This document shows, in pieces, positions 40,595 to 50,518 of a stretch of DNA of 64,000 nt. The translations under genes were made by a program, and so were the position numbers. Source of the DNA: Chlamydoabsidia padenii (taxonomy: Eukaryota; Mucoromycota; Mucoromycetes; Mucorales; Cunninghamellaceae); the NCBI GenBank assembly GCA_025330725.1, contig JAIWND010000030.1, forward strand, positions 1-64,000, written 5' to 3'. The notes beneath the pieces were generated by a model. It did not search any database, was not told the origin of the DNA, and saw only the letters and a program-made list of their open reading frames with translations. The stretch's first letter is position 1, and every line of letters starts with the position of its first letter.

Positions 40595-40676
40595 GTCGCT
40601 TTGTCCGAGTGGTTAAGGAGATGGCCTGCTAAGCCATTGGGCTTTGCCCGCGTGAGTTCGAATCTCATAGGCGACG
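40595..40676 (+). tRNA. tRNA-Ser (anticodon GCT)
   Basis: 82-nt gene with a class II long variable arm. The acceptor stem pairs gtcgctt (40595-40601) with aggcgac (40669-40675), including one G-T pair. The D arm has ccgagtggttaagg, the anticodon loop is cctGCTaag, the variable arm gggctttgccc-type hairpin follows, and the T arm is gtgagttcgaatctcat with the B-box GTTCGAATC. No intron. A discriminator G at 40676 fits tRNA-Ser, and a short T run (tattttt) follows as Pol III terminator. It decodes AGC/AGU. Confidence 0.93.
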
Positions 40677-42233
40677 TATTTTTGGGCCTTTTGCGACGGA
40701 GATTCAAATATCGTCCAATCAGCTGTTTTTTTGGGGGGGGGTCTTTTGTTGCGGCTATATAAGTTATGGCAATAAGAGTAAGGTGTTACGGCTGTTACGG
40801 CTGTTACGGCTAAATGTGTATGGATTTAGGTAACGTGGGTGTGTTTTTGTGGTTTTTGTGTTTTTATATGAGTGTTGTAGATATGTTATTATCTTTAGGT
40901 AATGTAAATTTGCGTTTATAGAGTCCAAATAGGAAATTCAGGAACCAGTCAAAGTGTGCTTGGTTCGGAGGTTAAATTGATTTTCTTTTCTCTCTTGTAG
41001 AGATGGATTGATTCAAGTAGATCGTTTGAGTTTAAAAAGTAGTGAGCACCAGAATATTTGTGGTTAATATTCAACCTTTGAGGTAAAATAATAAAATAAA
41101 ATAAAGTCAAGACTTATAGTCTGAAGTAATAAAATAAAGGACTTCTATATCAATGATAGAGTCAAAAACAAATCAAGTTTCTATATAGATGATAGAAACA
41201 AGGTAAAGTAAGACAGTAGTTTTGGTGGATCAAAGTCCTTTGTACTGAATTTTATAAAAAAAAAGGGTGAATTAAAAATATATGATAAGATATATAAAAA
41301 CTAAAGAAAAAATAAAAAATTGTGAAAAAGAAAAGTGGGGTATTTATACTAGTTTGAAGGCAGTAACGTGATGACAAGTGCAAGGGGCGAGAATATGGTG
41401 CATATGTGTAGCGTGTAAGGGGGAGACACTTGTAAGGGGAGCGAGAAAATATAACAATTAAGACTATTGCAATGCCCAACCCAAGGTCAAACTAACCCCA
41501 AAGATGGCATTGAGAAACTGATCCATAGCGGAGTCCAAAATATGCTGAGGTCTTGTCTCAACAAAGGTTAAATAGATTTAAAGTAATAAAAGTAGTGAGC
41601 ACCAGAATCTTTTTGGGCAAAATTCAACCTTTTGAATGTACTTGTCAAATAAGAGGGAGAGAGAAATAATCCCAAAGTGGTGTCGAGATTTGAAAAGTAA
41701 AATAAAAAAGGGGCTCTTGTTCCAAATTAAGAGCAATAAAGACAGTAGTAAACTTGTTAAGTTACTTGATACTAAAAGAGGTACTGTTGGAGTCCTCCCC
41801 GGATGTGTAAAGGGGATGAAAGAGTTCTAAGCCAAGGGAGGAAACGGAAGCAGGGACAGGAACAGAAGACATGGTAATGATTTAGAGAACAAGATTTAAT
41901 AAAAAAGAGTTGTCAGGATGCAGATCAAATAGAATGAGGAAAAGGTGGGGGTATTTATACTAATTCTACGATCTAATAATAAGGTTGATGGAAAGTTCAA
42001 GATGGAAATAATAGGACAAGTGGTCGTGGCGCAGGTGATGATCATCACAGATCGTTTCATGATTAAATGGAGGTGTTTCAGGAAGGTTAATTAATCAGAT
42101 GGTCCAAGCGCAGTAATAAGAAGATAATTAGATCATGTGGTACAATGAGAAGTAAATCGGATCAAGTGATTAAGGTTTGACAGATGTCTTGATTTGTATT
42201 TGGCGAGATCGGGTCATCACATCAGGTGAAATC
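40677..42233 (-). mobile_element. Degenerate LTR-like repeats (nested/tandem)
   Basis: Two related blocks ~550-610 bp apart: agtagtgagcaccagaat...attcaacctttgaggtaaaa at 41035-41090 and agtagtgagcaccagaatct...attcaaccttttgaatg at 41588-41635; and gtggggtatttatacta at about 41337 against gtgggggtatttatacta at about 41947. Read on the minus strand each block has a TATA box (tagtataaatacccc) and, in the second, a downstream ATG at about 41872 opening MSSVPVPASVSSLGLELFHP, closed after 36 codons. TATA, short leader, ATG and then the 'ctggtgctcactact' boundary suggest LTR/leader pieces of a retrotransposon read leftwards. No gag-pol is present, and the superfamily is not fixed. A (tgttacggc)3 repeat lies near 40785-40812. 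Confidence 0.45.
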
Positions 42234-43842
42234 CTACATTGAATAAACAAATTTACGAATTAACGTGCGCCTTCCACAGAAATCTTCCTCTTTGTTGAAT
42301 CTTACCATTGATTTGGAAAGAGATAATTGGGTGGCCGTTTTTTTTTGGGCGGCATTCCTTGATAGGACAGCAAGTTTCATTGTGTCGATACAAAGCGATT
42401 GATTGGTTGTACTGTCGTCCCCAGGTTTCACTTCACCATAGCCCAAGGACGGACCTAACTTGAGCTGGACGACAGTAGACACGATGGCGTCAGGTCGTAT
42501 TTGGGGCACCGTTTCCTCCATTTTGTTTGGCCAGCGCAACAGAACTTTCTTGGTGACATCCGCAAGTATTGACGCAAGCAAAGGATTATAGAACCGTGTT
42601 TGCAAGTCGACTTCGCCAAACTTCCCCTGGTCCGCGATAGGGTTTTGTGGCATATTGATGAGCCTATAAGTGCAGAGCGAGAATAAAACGGAAAGATAAG
42701 TGAGCCGATGAAGGTTGAACAAACGTCATACACAAAACTTACATATCAGCAATGCCTTTTATTACATTTGCCCGTAAGTCGTTCATGTTGGAGGCCAGGG
42801 TCAAAAGTTGAAGTCTGGCTTGCTTTGGGCTCATGGGTTTCGCGTCGATTGCAGAAACAACGTCAATAATGGTCATGAAGTCGGTTGGGGTAAATCCAGA
42901 GCAAGGGGTAGGCACTTTGTCAAGTAACATTTTTGTCTGATGTGACATCGCTTCGTCGAGAAGCCCCTGGCCAAAAACTGCCATTTTTGCATCGCTGTGT
43001 TGCTCTAGAGCCAAAAAAAAAAAAAAAAAAAAAAGAACGTTGGCCAAAGCTAATATTTCTTGGACATTGGGTTCTAATGGACAAGGTTTTGGAATACTGT
43101 CTGCCATGCACTGATACTGCCGGAATTTTGCAGTGACGGGGCCAATAATCCAGTGATCCTGTATGTCTGCTGTCAAAGTAGTTGCTGACGCTGGCACTGA
43201 TGAATCGAGCTTGTCTTTGCTTGGTGTTGAAACAAGTGTGTCTGCCATTGATGGTGATTGTGATTGTGAGACAGGTGTGCCTGTGGTTGCTGGGACTGGT
43301 GGGACAAACGTGCCTGAGTGGCCAACTGGTGTGGTAGGTGCTTGCAAAGTCATGGTTACAGGCGCTGGTTCAGGCACATGATACTTCGCCACGGATGACT
43401 TGATCTCTTGAGTGTTGGAAATCAAAAAATTGTTCGCAGCCTCTGAGCAGTTGTCACTTACTTCTGCTAAAGCTTGGGCGCGTCGTTGGTTACGCCAAAA
43501 CTCAGTACAGTCTATGGTTTTTCGCCATGTTTCAAATTCGTCTTGAAGTTGACTTCTGTGCTCTTCTGGTATATGAGAGTCCAAGATTATATTGTAACGC
43601 GAATGGCAATGCTGGCGGTCATAGTGCTTAAACGTGATCGCAAATGTTTGGACAGACAGATTGGCTACATTGTCGATGCACCAATGGACATCAGCAGCTT
43701 TAATGCGTGTTCGCTTTCTGGTTGATGTCGATAATGATGTCTTGCGCCTAACTTTGCTTTCTTTGGTATATTTTGTTTCTGTTCCCGAGTCTTTATCCAT
43801 TGATAAGCGAAAGCAAAAGAAATGATCATCTCCCATCACCAA
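42234..43842 (-). CDS. PD-(D/E)XK-nuclease-like, probably repeat-family protein
   Basis: Two exons separated by an intron near 42660-42738. The N-terminal region is basic (KVRRKTSLSTSTRKRTRIKA) with a conserved-looking domain (DVHWCIDNVANLSVQTFAIT) and a Thr/Pro linker. A poly-Phe run from an A22 tract (about 43015-43036) interrupts the middle and may be slippage or an insertion. The second exon carries EVDLQTRFYNPLLASILADV, then RPDAIVSTVVQ and LGYGEVKPGDD. An Asp (RPDA) followed ~17 residues later by E-x-K (GEVK) after a beta strand fits a PD-(D/E)XK nuclease fold. Similar RPDA...GY-x-EVKP proteins are, to my knowledge, multicopy and widespread in Mucorales. Function unknown. The ATG at 43801 (MDKDSG) is an alternative start. 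Frame otherwise open; it may be an intact member. Confidence 0.5.
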
Positions 43843-44119
43843 TCATTTCCCAGCACCCAACAGACCGAGCATGACTGTCAAAATAAAGCTGGCCTAGAAC
43901 ATTTTTGTCTTTCTGTTTTCCTGTTCACCTTTTGTCATTATTGTTTTCATCTTTTGCAAAGGCATTGAGATGCTCGAGTCAGTAGGCTGTGCATTTGACC
44001 AGCTGAACCTCTCTTGACACCAACCCTTGGGGCTGCATCACAGAATCTGCCTCCTGGAATCGGGTTCTCTTCCTTTACAAAGGGTGTATTTTGGAGATTT
44101 GTTCGTGAATTTAACGCCA

Positions 44120-44171
<52 letters not shown>

Positions 44172-44804
44172 TACATAGAGTGGCACGAATACATGTTCAA
44201 AACCAGCAACAACGACGACAGTGCAAACGGGGCATCTTTACTGTAAACGTTTTCAGAGCAAAAGAAGACAAATTGAGTTTGCTGTACAAGCAACCACATG
44301 TGGATATAGAGTCAACTACACTATATGCAACATCCGCAAAAATTGTCACAGCGATTGTAGTAGTCGTGGAATTTCAGAAGTTTAATGCAAACAATGAAAA
44401 TAAAATGAAACCCTTTGGCACAAACACAGCAATATTTTGTAAATGAGACATGATAATGTGTATAACTTTGCTGATATAAAAACCTTGAATGTTTATCTAG
44501 CTCTTTGACGAGCACTCCCATCACTTTTGACTCCTTTAATAAAAATGTAATGCTTTGATAATTGCTGCATTGGCAATGACACCTCTAAAATGCTTTTGCG
44601 CGTTTTGCGCTTTGGTCATGCGTAATACATTGGCCATGGGTAAACTAAACAATTGACAATTGGAAAAAAGTTGCTCCTTGGTTGCACAAACACTTTATTA
44701 GAAAATGGGCAATTTGTTCCTCGATGTGTGCGCAAATAATTTCTGGAAAGAGTGTACTTAGAAAGAGAGAGTCTTTACTATATTTCTTTTCTTTTCTTGA
44801 AACA
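43843..44804. other. Intergenic, long poly(T), no firm gene
   Basis: Contains ~46 T at 44124-44169. The open frame 44027-44446 runs through this tract and has no recognisable domain. Promoter of the downstream secreted protein lies toward the end (T/C-rich leader at 44775-44800). Confidence 0.45.
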
Positions 44805-45137
44805 ATGCGCTTCTTTTCTCTTGTTACTTTGACCTCTCTAGTTCTACTCGGCCAAGTGTTTGCCGAGGGAGATAATTTCTGTGTATATTTTTACAAGCAA
44901 CCCAATCAACAAGTGAAAGCCGGGTTTATTTGTGGCTCTCTTAATAATGCTGGTGATCATGTCGGTCGACCCAATGCTAATATCCCCGCCGTGGCTTCTT
45001 TAACCGCCCCTGATTGGTTGCAAATCACTTTATATGATAACAAGACTTACACGGGTCAAGCAAAGACTTTGAAAGGTGATCAAGATAATATTAGTCCTGC
45101 ATTCAATGTACAAAGCTTCAAACTTTTGCATCTATAA
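44805..45137 (+). CDS. Secreted beta/gamma-crystallin-like small protein
   Basis: 110 residues. The start is taken at 44805, because MRFFSLVTLTSLVLLGQVFA is a textbook signal peptide (cleavage expected after Ala-20) and the ATG sits directly after a pyrimidine-rich leader; a longer in-frame start at 44682 adds 41 residues and would bury the signal. The mature part is about 90 residues: FCVYFYKQPNQQVKAGFICG, then DWLQITLYDNKTYTGQAKTL with KGDQDNI and VQSFKLL. The strand pattern ITLYDN-x-YTG-x8-GD...VQSFKLL matches a beta/gamma-crystallin Greek-key motif. Two cysteines (FCVY, FICG) could form a disulfide. Likely extracellular or cell-wall localised; relatives in fungi include small secreted proteins of unknown role. 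Single exon. Confidence 0.7.
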   Translation: MRFFSLVTLTSLVLLGQVFAEGDNFCVYFYKQPNQQVKAGFICGSLNNAGDHVGRPNANIPAVASLTAPDWLQITLYDNKTYTGQAKTLKGDQDNISPAFNVQSFKLLHL

Positions 45138-45801
45138 AGCTTTTTTCTTCCTCTTTGGATAATAAAATAAGGTTCTCCCCGTCTGCATGATTCTCGTCTC
45201 GAGGCGGGGATTCTATCAAAAAAAAAAAAAAGACTACAAGTGCTTGACAAAGTGTCAGTATGTGTTACTACTACAAAAAGCTTCTCCATCTCTTGGATTT
45301 ATGATACTCGCATTTATGGCGGGAGTTCAAACCATTCAAGCGTAGCCCCCTAAAATAGCCCTCTCCATGCCAGTCCATCATGTACTTTATGCTGAACAAG
45401 CTCCCTGTCGTGTCTCGATCCTTCCCCCCTACCACCATCAAGACTTGGATCAAATACTGGCCTATCACTACAAGGATTCTTCTGTCTCTGGAAATACTGC
45501 AACATCCTCAGTACGTAGAACAATCACAAACAACAGAGGACCACTTCTTGGCTTGATTAGACAAGGCTGATCATTGTATACCCCTCCCCTAGAATAGATT
45601 GATCTCTTTTATTTTATTATTTTTACCTTCTCTATCCCACCCCGAAATTACTTCACACTCTGTCACTACTTTTTTCAACTCATTTTTTTTTTTTACAACT
45701 TGGTCGGAGCGGACTATCTACTAATAGGCCTGCAATAATGAAAATTTAAATTCGTCCTCTTTTGTTTTTACAACTCTTCTTTTTTCTTTTTTATAAGAAA
45801 A
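45138..45801. other. Intergenic, minor ORF
   Basis: A 67-codon frame at 45367-45570 lacks domains and introns; not called. Poly(A) run at about 45219-45231, T-rich promoter of the DBR1 gene at about 45770-45795 (ttcttttttcttttttataag). Confidence 0.45.
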
Positions 45802-46801
45802 ATGAGTACACTTAAATCAATGAAGGTAATTACAAAAACAAAGAATATGTGTACTTGGCTAACCACCCACGTTTCTCAGATTGCTATTGAAGGATGCTGT
45901 CATGGAGAACTGAATAAAATCTATGGAACGATCAAGTTGATGGAACGACGACAAAACATCAAGGTTGACTTGGTATTGATCTGTGGCGATTTCCAAGCAC
46001 TTCGTAATCGAGGTGACCTTCAATGCATGGCAGTACCGGACAAGTATAAACAAATGGGTGATTTTCACGCGTACTATGATGGTCGAGCCAAGGCACCTTA
46101 CCCGACCATCTTTATCGGCGGCAATCATGAAGCCAGTAACTATTTGTGGGAACTCTATCATGGCGGTTGGGTAGCTGATAATATCTATTACCTGGGTAAC
46201 GCTGGGGTGATTCAATATAACGGTGTTCGCATTGGTGGACTCTCTGGTATCTACAACGCTCAACACTATCATAAAGGTAAAAAGAGGTCCCAATAACAAT
46301 GCATACTAGGACTAACTAAGAAATATTTTGTTGATAGGTCATTATGAAAAGGCACCCTATGATAAATCTCAACTTCGGTCCATTTATCATGTCCGTGAAT
46401 ATAACGTCAACAAACTCTTACAGATTAAACAACCAATGGATATCTTTTTATCTCACGATTGGCCAAGAGGGATCGAAAGGTTTGGTGATTTGAAATCGTT
46501 ATTACGATTCAAAAAATATTTTTATAACGAGGCAAGTTGATACTAATTGGAATCTGTTGACTTGATTAACTCTCTTTTATTATTCTAGGTTATGAAGAAT
46601 GATTTGGGTAGTCCTCCTAACGAAGCACTTTTTACTCAATTGAAGCCAGCTTACTGGTTTGCCGCCCACTTGCATGTTAAATTCCCTGCTAAAGTGAATC
46701 ATCATGATTGGCAAAACAAGCTTTATTCTCCACAAGCACTTGAAGTCCTCGGTATTTCCTCTCAACAACAACAACAGACAATAAACCCTGACGAAATACA
46801 A

Positions 46802-46836
<35 letters not shown>

Positions 46837-47599
46837 AGGATCTACGGCTCAACAACCAAAGGAGAATAAAATAACTCAATTCCTTAGTCTTGACAAGTGT
46901 CTCCCTCGACGCCAATTCTTACAGGTAAAATAATTACACTCATATACATGTGGGAAACATTAATATTAACCGGTTAACAAACCAATAATGTAGATTATTG
47001 ATGTCCCTATAAAAAACGAAGATGGATTTACTTATGATTTGGAATGGCTGGCTATCACACGTGCAATGCATCCTTACCTCAGCCTCCAGTCTCAGCCTAT
47101 ACCAATACCACCCAAAGAGCAATTACAAGAGTAAGTCGAAAAATAAAAAGATACAATGATGATCAACTAATCTTGTTTTATAGAACCATAAAACAAGAAG
47201 AAATGTATTTGGATAATCTATTAGAGTGTGATGACCTGGACTTGAAGATACCAAGTAATTTTGAACCCACAGCTACCTCAAAGGATCATGGTAAGAAACC
47301 CCCCCCCCCATCATTGTATCCCCTCCCCTTTTCCTTACTCATTACAAAACACGCTTTCTATTCTAGGTATTCCCATTTACTTGAATCCTCAATCAACCGC
47401 CTTTTGTAATTTGATTGGAATAGAGAACAAGATTAATGTAGATGGACAACCTCCCCGCCGTCAACAAAACCAGCAACCTCCATCTAGCAAACAGTCTAGA
47501 TCCAATCAGCAATACCAGCATAGTGAAGAACAACAGTCATCGACTGAACCCATCAACATGAAATCACCAAGCAAAAAAGCCAAACTGGATCTAGATTAG
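45802..47599 (+). CDS. DBR1: RNA lariat debranching enzyme
   Basis: Six or so exons. Exon 1 is MSTLKSMK (45802-45825); a 54-nt intron (45826-45879; donor gtaatt, ggctaac branch-like site, acceptor tttctcag) joins to [20 protein letters not shown], giving the canonical [13 protein letters not shown] start of Dbr1. Because this intron is a multiple of three and stop-free, the frame also reads through. Metallophosphatase motifs are all present: [42 protein letters not shown] and AHLHVKF. Next come [15 protein letters not shown] and [13 protein letters not shown], the C-terminal DBR1 domain. The C-terminus is Gln/Ser-rich, and an Asp run (about 46805-46838) sits between. The enzyme cleaves the 2'-5' phosphodiester of excised intron lariats in the nucleus so that they can be degraded. 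Identification is secure. Confidence 0.95.
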
Positions 47600-47700
47600 A
47601 ATCTCATTAAATAAATATAAAAAAACAGATATTTATTATCATCAATTATAAACAAACAAACAATACTATGTCTACACTTAAAATGATATATGGTAAATGT

Positions 47701-48129
47701 TTAGTTTTTTTCAAAAAAACCCTTCTTCATAAATGATTGCTTCTTTGCCAAGGATCGTTTCTTTTGTTCTTGTTCCCAACGTTGTTGCATAGCCACCAAG
47801 TAATCGGTTACCTGATCCTGTTCTAATCCCTCACTTGACGCCATTTTAAGTTGACCATCCGTTCGACTAATGTCCAAAGTAATCGTAGTAGTACTTGAAG
47901 GTAACGTCCACTGATGGTGGTCTACTGAGAATAAAAATAAAATAAAAAAAAAGTCAGTACGTTTCTTTTCATTAATTCTTTTACCTTGGTTGTGTAATGC
48001 GAGTAGAGGTCGATCCAGTGCAAAGAATGCCATGGGTGCAAATTCATTAACTGTCATTGTCGCTGGAGTCCAACCTGTTGAAACCCATCGTTTTTGTAAA
48101 AGTGAAGTAAACCGCATGTTGGATGACAT
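47701..48129 (-). CDS. Small basic hypothetical protein, possibly mitochondrial
   Basis: Two exons (48129-47987 and about 47924-47701) with an in-phase intron (donor gtaaaag after HNQ, acceptor attctcag). About 120 residues: MSSNMRFTSLLQKRWVSTGW, an Arg/Ser/hydroxyl-rich N-terminus that fits a mitochondrial presequence, then FAPMAFFALDRPLLALHNQ, then a polar middle with TITLDISRTDGQ, and a basic helical tail MQQRWEQEQKKRSLAKKQSF ending in KKGFFEKN. No family is recognised. Splicing and codon texture support a real gene. Its size, presequence and basic C-terminus would suit a mitochondrial ribosomal or assembly subunit, but that is only inference. Convergent with DBR1 (101 bp between stops). 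Confidence 0.55.
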   Translation of the reverse strand: MSSNMRFTSLLQKRWVSTGWTPATMTVNEFAPMAFFALDRPLLALHNQGKRINEKKRTDFFFILFLFSVDHHQWTLPSSTTTITLDISRTDGQLKMASSEGLEQDQVTDYLVAMQQRWEQEQKKRSLAKKQSFMKKGFFEKN

Positions 48130-48613
48130 TGAAGTAAGAGAGAGAGAGAGAGAAAGTGGGTGTCGAAAAAAGTGGGTTCATTTTTTTTTCTTATGACGGG
48201 CTGGATTTTAAAACCCGCATTTCGACGGAAAGTGATCCAATGCAGTGTGACAAACCTGGGCCAATAAAATAATAATTTTTTTGGGTCTCTTGATGGATAG
48301 ATAAGGGGAAGGGTTTTCTATACATAAATGATACCATTCTGAACGTGCATACAGTTAATATGATGCATGAGTTCATGATGATGGTGTTGTGGAGAAGATG
48401 TGCATGAGTCGGAAGTTTAATTCATTTCCCGACCAAGTTGATCCTATTACTAAGACGACATCAATGAGCTTTGTTTAAACAAAAAAAAAAAAAAAAAAAG
48501 TAGAAATATGTAAGAAATGTAGATATATGTAAGTGAAAGGGGATATATATGTATGTCATGAGAGGTATAAGATAATGCATGCTACCTATATGTATATAAA
48601 ATTGTCAAAGGGA
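48130..48613. other. Intergenic, no gene seen
   Basis: AT-rich, with an A20 run at about 48480-48499 and GA repeats at about 48138-48152. Promoter of the minus-strand small protein at its left edge; 3' end of the UPF0658 gene at its right edge. Confidence 0.5.
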
Positions 48614-49292
48614 TTATTCATCGTCAATATGCCAAGAGATATTGGAATCTTGTTTGTTCATTTGGAAATGATCTTGACTATGACCACGCTGTGCCATTTT
48701 CTTATCACCACCTCTTTGAACATAAGGATATAGTCCTCGTTCAAAATTATGCATACAGATCGCGCCTAAAATACATGTCACCAAAGCAAACAGGATTCCA
48801 AGAATGACTATGTATAAAAAGATATAGATTAGACAAATATACACATTTCATTTAGACTTGTCTTTGATTTACCAAAACAAATCCAAATATACCAAGAATC
48901 AGAGAGGGTTTGCGTTAACACCAGGACAAATTCAAAAATGATCACACCTTGGAAAAAGATAAAAAGGATCATTTGTAATCTGCTTTCTCGAGATACCTAT
49001 GTATTAAAAAAAAAACACATCATTTAGTTTTCTTTTTTTTTCCCTTATGAATCCTCTTCCTTACCGCCAGTCTTCCAAAGTACAAGTTGGGTAACATCAA
49101 TACCGTGACCACCAAAAACACCCAAGAATGCCAATCCATATGTCCAGATTTTATCACAAATTGAATCAAATAGAAACAAGAGACCAAGAATTCCACAAAG
49201 ATATCAATCTTGAGACAAAGTACAAAGTATTGAAACACAGTATACATTTCTAATCAAAAAGAAGGATGAGAGTTTTGTCTTTTGTTGTCATG

Positions 49293-49345
<53 letters not shown>

Positions 49346-50035
49346 ACGTTTTACAGCTTGATCAGCACCAATCTTTTTATAAATCATCCATCCAAATTCA
49401 CCTGTCATTCGATACGATATGTAACCAAATGATAAAGAGAATAAACCAAGCAAGACCGTCAATACAATTTCGACCGTCAATGCTGTGCGTAATGGATTCA
49501 AAGACACACTGGATGGTGCATATTTCAAAATCCCCATCCATCGTTGACTATCCATGATTTGAAGACCACCTAAAATGGCACAAAGGACATACAGAATAGC
49601 CAACACACATACTTCTGCTGCATTTTGTTGTATGGTCTACAAAAAAAAAAAAAAAGTTTAATAAGTATATCATGACCAGTTTTTTTTTTTTTTTTTTTTT
49701 TTTTTGATTTTTATTACTTACCGCATCCAATACCATAAAAATCGCCCATATTTGAAACCCAATGAAGGCCACGTTTTCCCATTTGATACGAGTCAATCGT
49801 TCTAAAGCATTAGCTAACCCGGACTGATTTTTAGTTTCATTGGCTTGTGAGGAGTTTTGTGTGGCAATAACCGCTTCCAAGGTAATAATGATGATACCTT
49901 GTACAATGGCTAGTATTACATAACTCAAAGTCAATTTCGATTGTGTAATGCGCTGGACCTAACAGGGAGGAACGAGTTAGTATAATAAAGTGAGCCATTA
50001 GTACTTTCACTTGCCGTTTTTTTCCTGTTTAACAT
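48614..50035 (-). CDS. UPF0658-type Golgi multipass membrane protein
   Basis: About seven exons. Exon 1 is only seven codons (ATG at 50035, MLNRKKT); the next exon begins VQRITQSKLTLSYVILAIVQ, in phase if the donor is GC (gcaagt). Hydrophobic segments follow in order: TLSYVILAIVQGIIIITLEA, WENVAFIGFQIWAIFMVLDA, VCVLAILYVLCAILGGLQI, a long loop with SSVSLNPLRTALTVEIVL then TVLLGLFSLSFGYISY, FQYFVLCLKIDIFVEFLVSC, WHSWVFLVVTVLMLPNLYFG, LQMILFIFFQGVIIFEFVLV, and VILGILFALVTCILGAICM. The order and the FGY-x-SY / LKID-x-FVEF motifs resemble fungal UPF0658 proteins (S. pombe C1952.10c/C23H3.04 type), reported in the Golgi; function unknown. The cytosolic tail ends SNISWHIDDE. The first large intron has a poly(T) and the third a (CTA)n tract. 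Confidence 0.72.
49294..49343. repeat. (CTA)n trinucleotide microsatellite in intron
   Basis: About 16-17 perfect CTA/ACT repeats within an intron of the UPF0658-type gene, right beside the splice donor (TTACGT sense-side). Unusual placement for a repeat this long. Confidence 0.95.
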
Positions 50036-50242
50036 TGGGAGAAGGTGGGAATAGATAAAAAAGTAAGAGAAAAAGAGAGTGATCTCGGCCACTTCCCCCC
50101 CCTTTTTTTTTTTTTGTTCCAGGAACGGGCCCAACAACGACTCAGCCTTTTTTTGAACCAATCAGCCCCGTAAACTATTATCGGAATCTCAACTTGAAAT
50201 TGAGACAGGGTCACGTTCTTTTTTGAGACTCAGTCAACTTTA

Positions 50243-50518
50243 TTTTTAGGCGGATGTTCATTTAAAGCGGACACCAAATTCCTTTCTTTCTTTCTTTCTT
50301 TCTTTCTTTCACTTTTAATGGACTTCATCAACTACATCCCGCCGAGTGATCGTATTGCTGACGCTTGCAAAACTGTCGCCACTGAAGATTATCAAGGATG
50401 GATTCAACATGTCGAAACCTTTTGGGATCGATGTCTTCAAAGAGAAGTTAGTTTGAAGTGGCATCTTGTCTAGCATATATTTGTTGGTGATCGCTTTAAA
50501 TGAACATCCGTCTAAAAA
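50243..50518. mobile_element. 276-bp TIR element with TA target duplication and embedded exon
   Basis: Terminal inverted repeats of 27 bp: TTTTTAGGCGGATGTTCATT TAAAGCG at 50243-50269 and its complement at 50492-50518, with one mismatch (GGCGG/GACGG). Each end abuts TA (50241-50242 and 50519-50520), the duplication typical of Tc1/mariner-type insertion. Inside is a (CTTT)n tract, then an ATG at 50320 opening MDFINYIPPSDRIADACKTV, ATEDYQGWIQHVETFWDRCL, QRE and a donor-like gttagt. The exon-like cargo makes it resemble a MITE that has captured a gene piece, or a MITE pair inserted around a host exon. Confidence 0.65.

Noticed and set aside
44027..44446. 139-codon ORF
   Set aside because: Continues through a 46-T run and has no motif or start context.
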